From positions 124,001 through 188,000 of the forward strand of contig JAFLEI010000008.1 in the NCBI GenBank assembly GCA_017301975.1: 64,000 bases of DNA. The letters run 5' to 3'. Shown here in pieces: positions 62,848-64,000 of the stretch; position 1 is the stretch's first letter, and each line of letters starts with the position of its first letter. Source of the DNA: Verrucomicrobiota bacterium. Lineage in GTDB: Bacteria > Verrucomicrobiota > Verrucomicrobiia > Verrucomicrobiales > Verrucomicrobiaceae. Position numbers and translations under genes: made by a program. A model generated the notes under the pieces. That model made no database searches, was not told the DNA's origin, and saw only the letters and a program-made list of their open reading frames with translations.

Positions 62848-63280
62848 ATGGATGACGCCGAAGCAACGAAGATCTTGAAGCGGGATGCGCTGGGGCGTGC
62901 TCACCGGTGAGCAGCGCGATCACCTGCTTGATGAATTTGAACGCAGCGGCCTGAAGGGCAGGCCCTTTGCCCGTCTGGCAGGGGTCAACTATACGACCTT
63001 CGCCTCGTGGATCCAGAAGCGGCGGCATGCACGGGGCGACTATGCGCGAGTCTCTCGTGGGCAGGCTGCGTCTGGCGGCGCATCGCCACGCGCATTGTCC
63101 TGGGTGGAGGCCGTGCTGGCGGCGCCACAGTCTGCCGCGCCAGGCACATGCAACGGCACCGGTGCGGCGACGCTCCATCTGAACCTTCCCGGCGGTGCGC
63201 ACGTCACCATCGCGACACCGCAGCAGGCCGCCCTGGCGGCGCAGCTTCTCAAGGCTCTCACCCCATCTGCGTCATGCTGA
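62848..63280 (+). pseudogene. IS66 orfA (TnpA accessory), one-base frameshift
   Basis: Frame one starts at 62848 (MDDAEATKILKRDALG) and stops at 62908. The intact rest of the protein lies in the next frame from 62885 (VLTGEQRDHLLDEFERSGLKG) to 63280. Losing one G from GGGG at 62892-62895 joins them smoothly, and the total of 433 bases is one more than a multiple of three. The second part carries the HTH of IS66 OrfA (GRPFARLAGVNYTTFASWI). It may be a pseudogene, a sequencing error or a start at ATG 62885. Confidence 0.6.
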
Positions 63281-63630
63281 GCTTCACGGGCAGTTTGAAG
63301 ATCTTCATCGCGCTTGATCCCATCGACATGCGCGCGGGCATCAACACGCTGGGCGCCCTGGTGGCCGAACGGCTCCAGGAAACCGCCCGGAGCGGTGCTC
63401 TCTTTGTCTTCACCCACAAGCGCCGCCGCCTCATCAAGGTGCTTTACTGGGACGGCACGGGGATGTGGTTGATGATGAAGCGGCTGGAACAAGGCACGTT
63501 CTGCTGGCCGCGCGCGGCGCAGGAAGGGCAGATCAAACTGGAGCTGGTGCCCGAGGCCTTTGCCATGCTCACCGACGGCATCGACATGCATGGCGCAAAA
63601 CCACGCGGCTGGTATGAGCGGGTGCGCTGA
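63274..63630 (+). CDS. tnpB: IS66 family accessory protein TnpB
   Basis: The protein has 118 residues from the ATG at 63274, which overlaps the end of orfA (ATGCTGA). It has the fixed family features: IALDPIDMRAGINTL, FVFTHKRRRLIKVLYWD and RLEQGTFCWPRA. The family protein is needed for transposition, but its biochemical role is not known. It appears intact. Confidence 0.92.
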   Translation: MLSFTGSLKIFIALDPIDMRAGINTLGALVAERLQETARSGALFVFTHKRRRLIKVLYWDGTGMWLMMKRLEQGTFCWPRAAQEGQIKLELVPEAFAMLTDGIDMHGAKPRGWYERVR

Positions 63631-63719
63631 GCACGGCATGTTTTTTTTTGCGTGTGACCGCAGGATGTTGATAAAGACCCGGTGCAGCAGAGCGTTCAAT
63701 GGCGCATCACTGCACCCCG

Positions 63720-64000
63720 ATGATGTCTGACACACCGCGCGAATCTCTGCTCCAGCAGGAAGTCGCGACGCTGCGTGAAATCAATCAGGCACTGCAAGCG
63801 CAGATCGCAGTGCTCATGGATGCCAACAATGGACTCACGGCCCGCATTGAGCAGATCACGCAGCACAACGTGGTGCTGCGTTTGAAGGTCGATGCGATGG
63901 CGCGCAAGCTCTTTGGGAGGTCATCCGAAAAGCTCGACCCGGCGCAGTTGCAGATGGTGTTTGATGCGCTGCAAGATCCGCTGCAGGAACTCGACGCGGC
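63720..64000 (+). CDS. tnpC: IS66 transposase TnpC, N-terminal part
   Basis: The frame is open from the ATG at 63720 to the window end and gives the first 93 residues. The sequence has a coiled-coil leucine stretch (LREINQALQAQIAVLMDANN) and the known ARKLFGRSSEKLDPAQLQ segment before the zinc and DDE domains. The DDE catalytic domain is outside the window. Confidence 0.88.
   Translation, partial: MMSDTPRESLLQQEVATLREINQALQAQIAVLMDANNGLTARIEQITQHNVVLRLKVDAMARKLFGRSSEKLDPAQLQMVFDALQDPLQELDA

Larger units (their letters stand above)
62806..64000 (+). mobile_element. IS66-family insertion sequence (right part cut by window)
   Basis: Three genes in IS66 order are present: orfA (frameshifted), orfB and the start of the transposase. 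The exact left end is not certain. The repeated TGTCGTAG at 62806-62813 and 62822-62829 and the palindrome GTAGGCATAAGCTAC lie just before orfA and may be part of the terminal repeat. Confidence 0.75.

Overview
The window is a high-GC bacterial chromosome segment that looks like a verrucomicrobium close to Prosthecobacter or Verrucomicrobium. The evidence is the DUF1501/DUF1549/DUF1553 protein set with cytochrome-like motifs, a PQQ-type propeller protein, a SecDF fusion behind tgt-yajC, and many intergenic copies of repeats that I associate with that group. This assignment is inference from gene content; no rRNA is present to confirm it.

From 1 to about 35 kb the genes are mostly chromosomal housekeeping and envelope genes. 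They include a PaaK-like ligase coupled to a urea-transporter/TPR fusion, an N-formylglutamate amidohydrolase-like protein, an SGNH hydrolase, one lone DUF1549/DUF1553 protein, ssb, a Xer-type recombinase, phosphatidylserine decarboxylase, an RG-rich verrucomicrobial protein, folP with a PHP phosphatase, gph, an L,D-transpeptidase, tgt-yajC-secDF, a barrel-like protein, a FecR-domain protein and ychF. The left part ends with a three-gene cluster (27.6-34.8 kb) of a DUF1501 Tat protein, a DUF1549/DUF1553 protein and a cytochrome/WD40 protein.

From about 35.2 to 53 kb the + strand becomes strongly G-rich whatever the gene direction. This part carries a fatty acid desaturase, uvrB, a Gfo/Idh/MocA oxidoreductase, an ABC exporter, an inositol monophosphatase with CoaB, an SDR, a nucleotidyltransferase-like pair, prfC, a ygiC/ygiB pair, truA-ruvX and a mannose-1-phosphate guanylyltransferase. 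Its intergenic gaps are full of dispersed repeats.

At 53109-53173 there is only the 3' part of a tRNA-Ser(CGA) on the minus strand, with CCA and a downstream terminator but no 5' half. I read it as the attachment-site scar of an integrated element that fills the rest of the window. The element carries a frameshifted DUF932 gene, two small membrane proteins, a Cas4/AddB-like Fe-S nuclease, a protein with a recombination-protein-like C-terminus, a coiled-coil membrane protein, a divergent XRE regulator with a palindromic operator candidate, and a type III restriction-modification pair followed by a small unknown gene. An IS66 element (orfA frameshifted, orfB intact, transposase cut by the window end) closes the window. 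The other end of the element and its integrase must lie beyond 64000.
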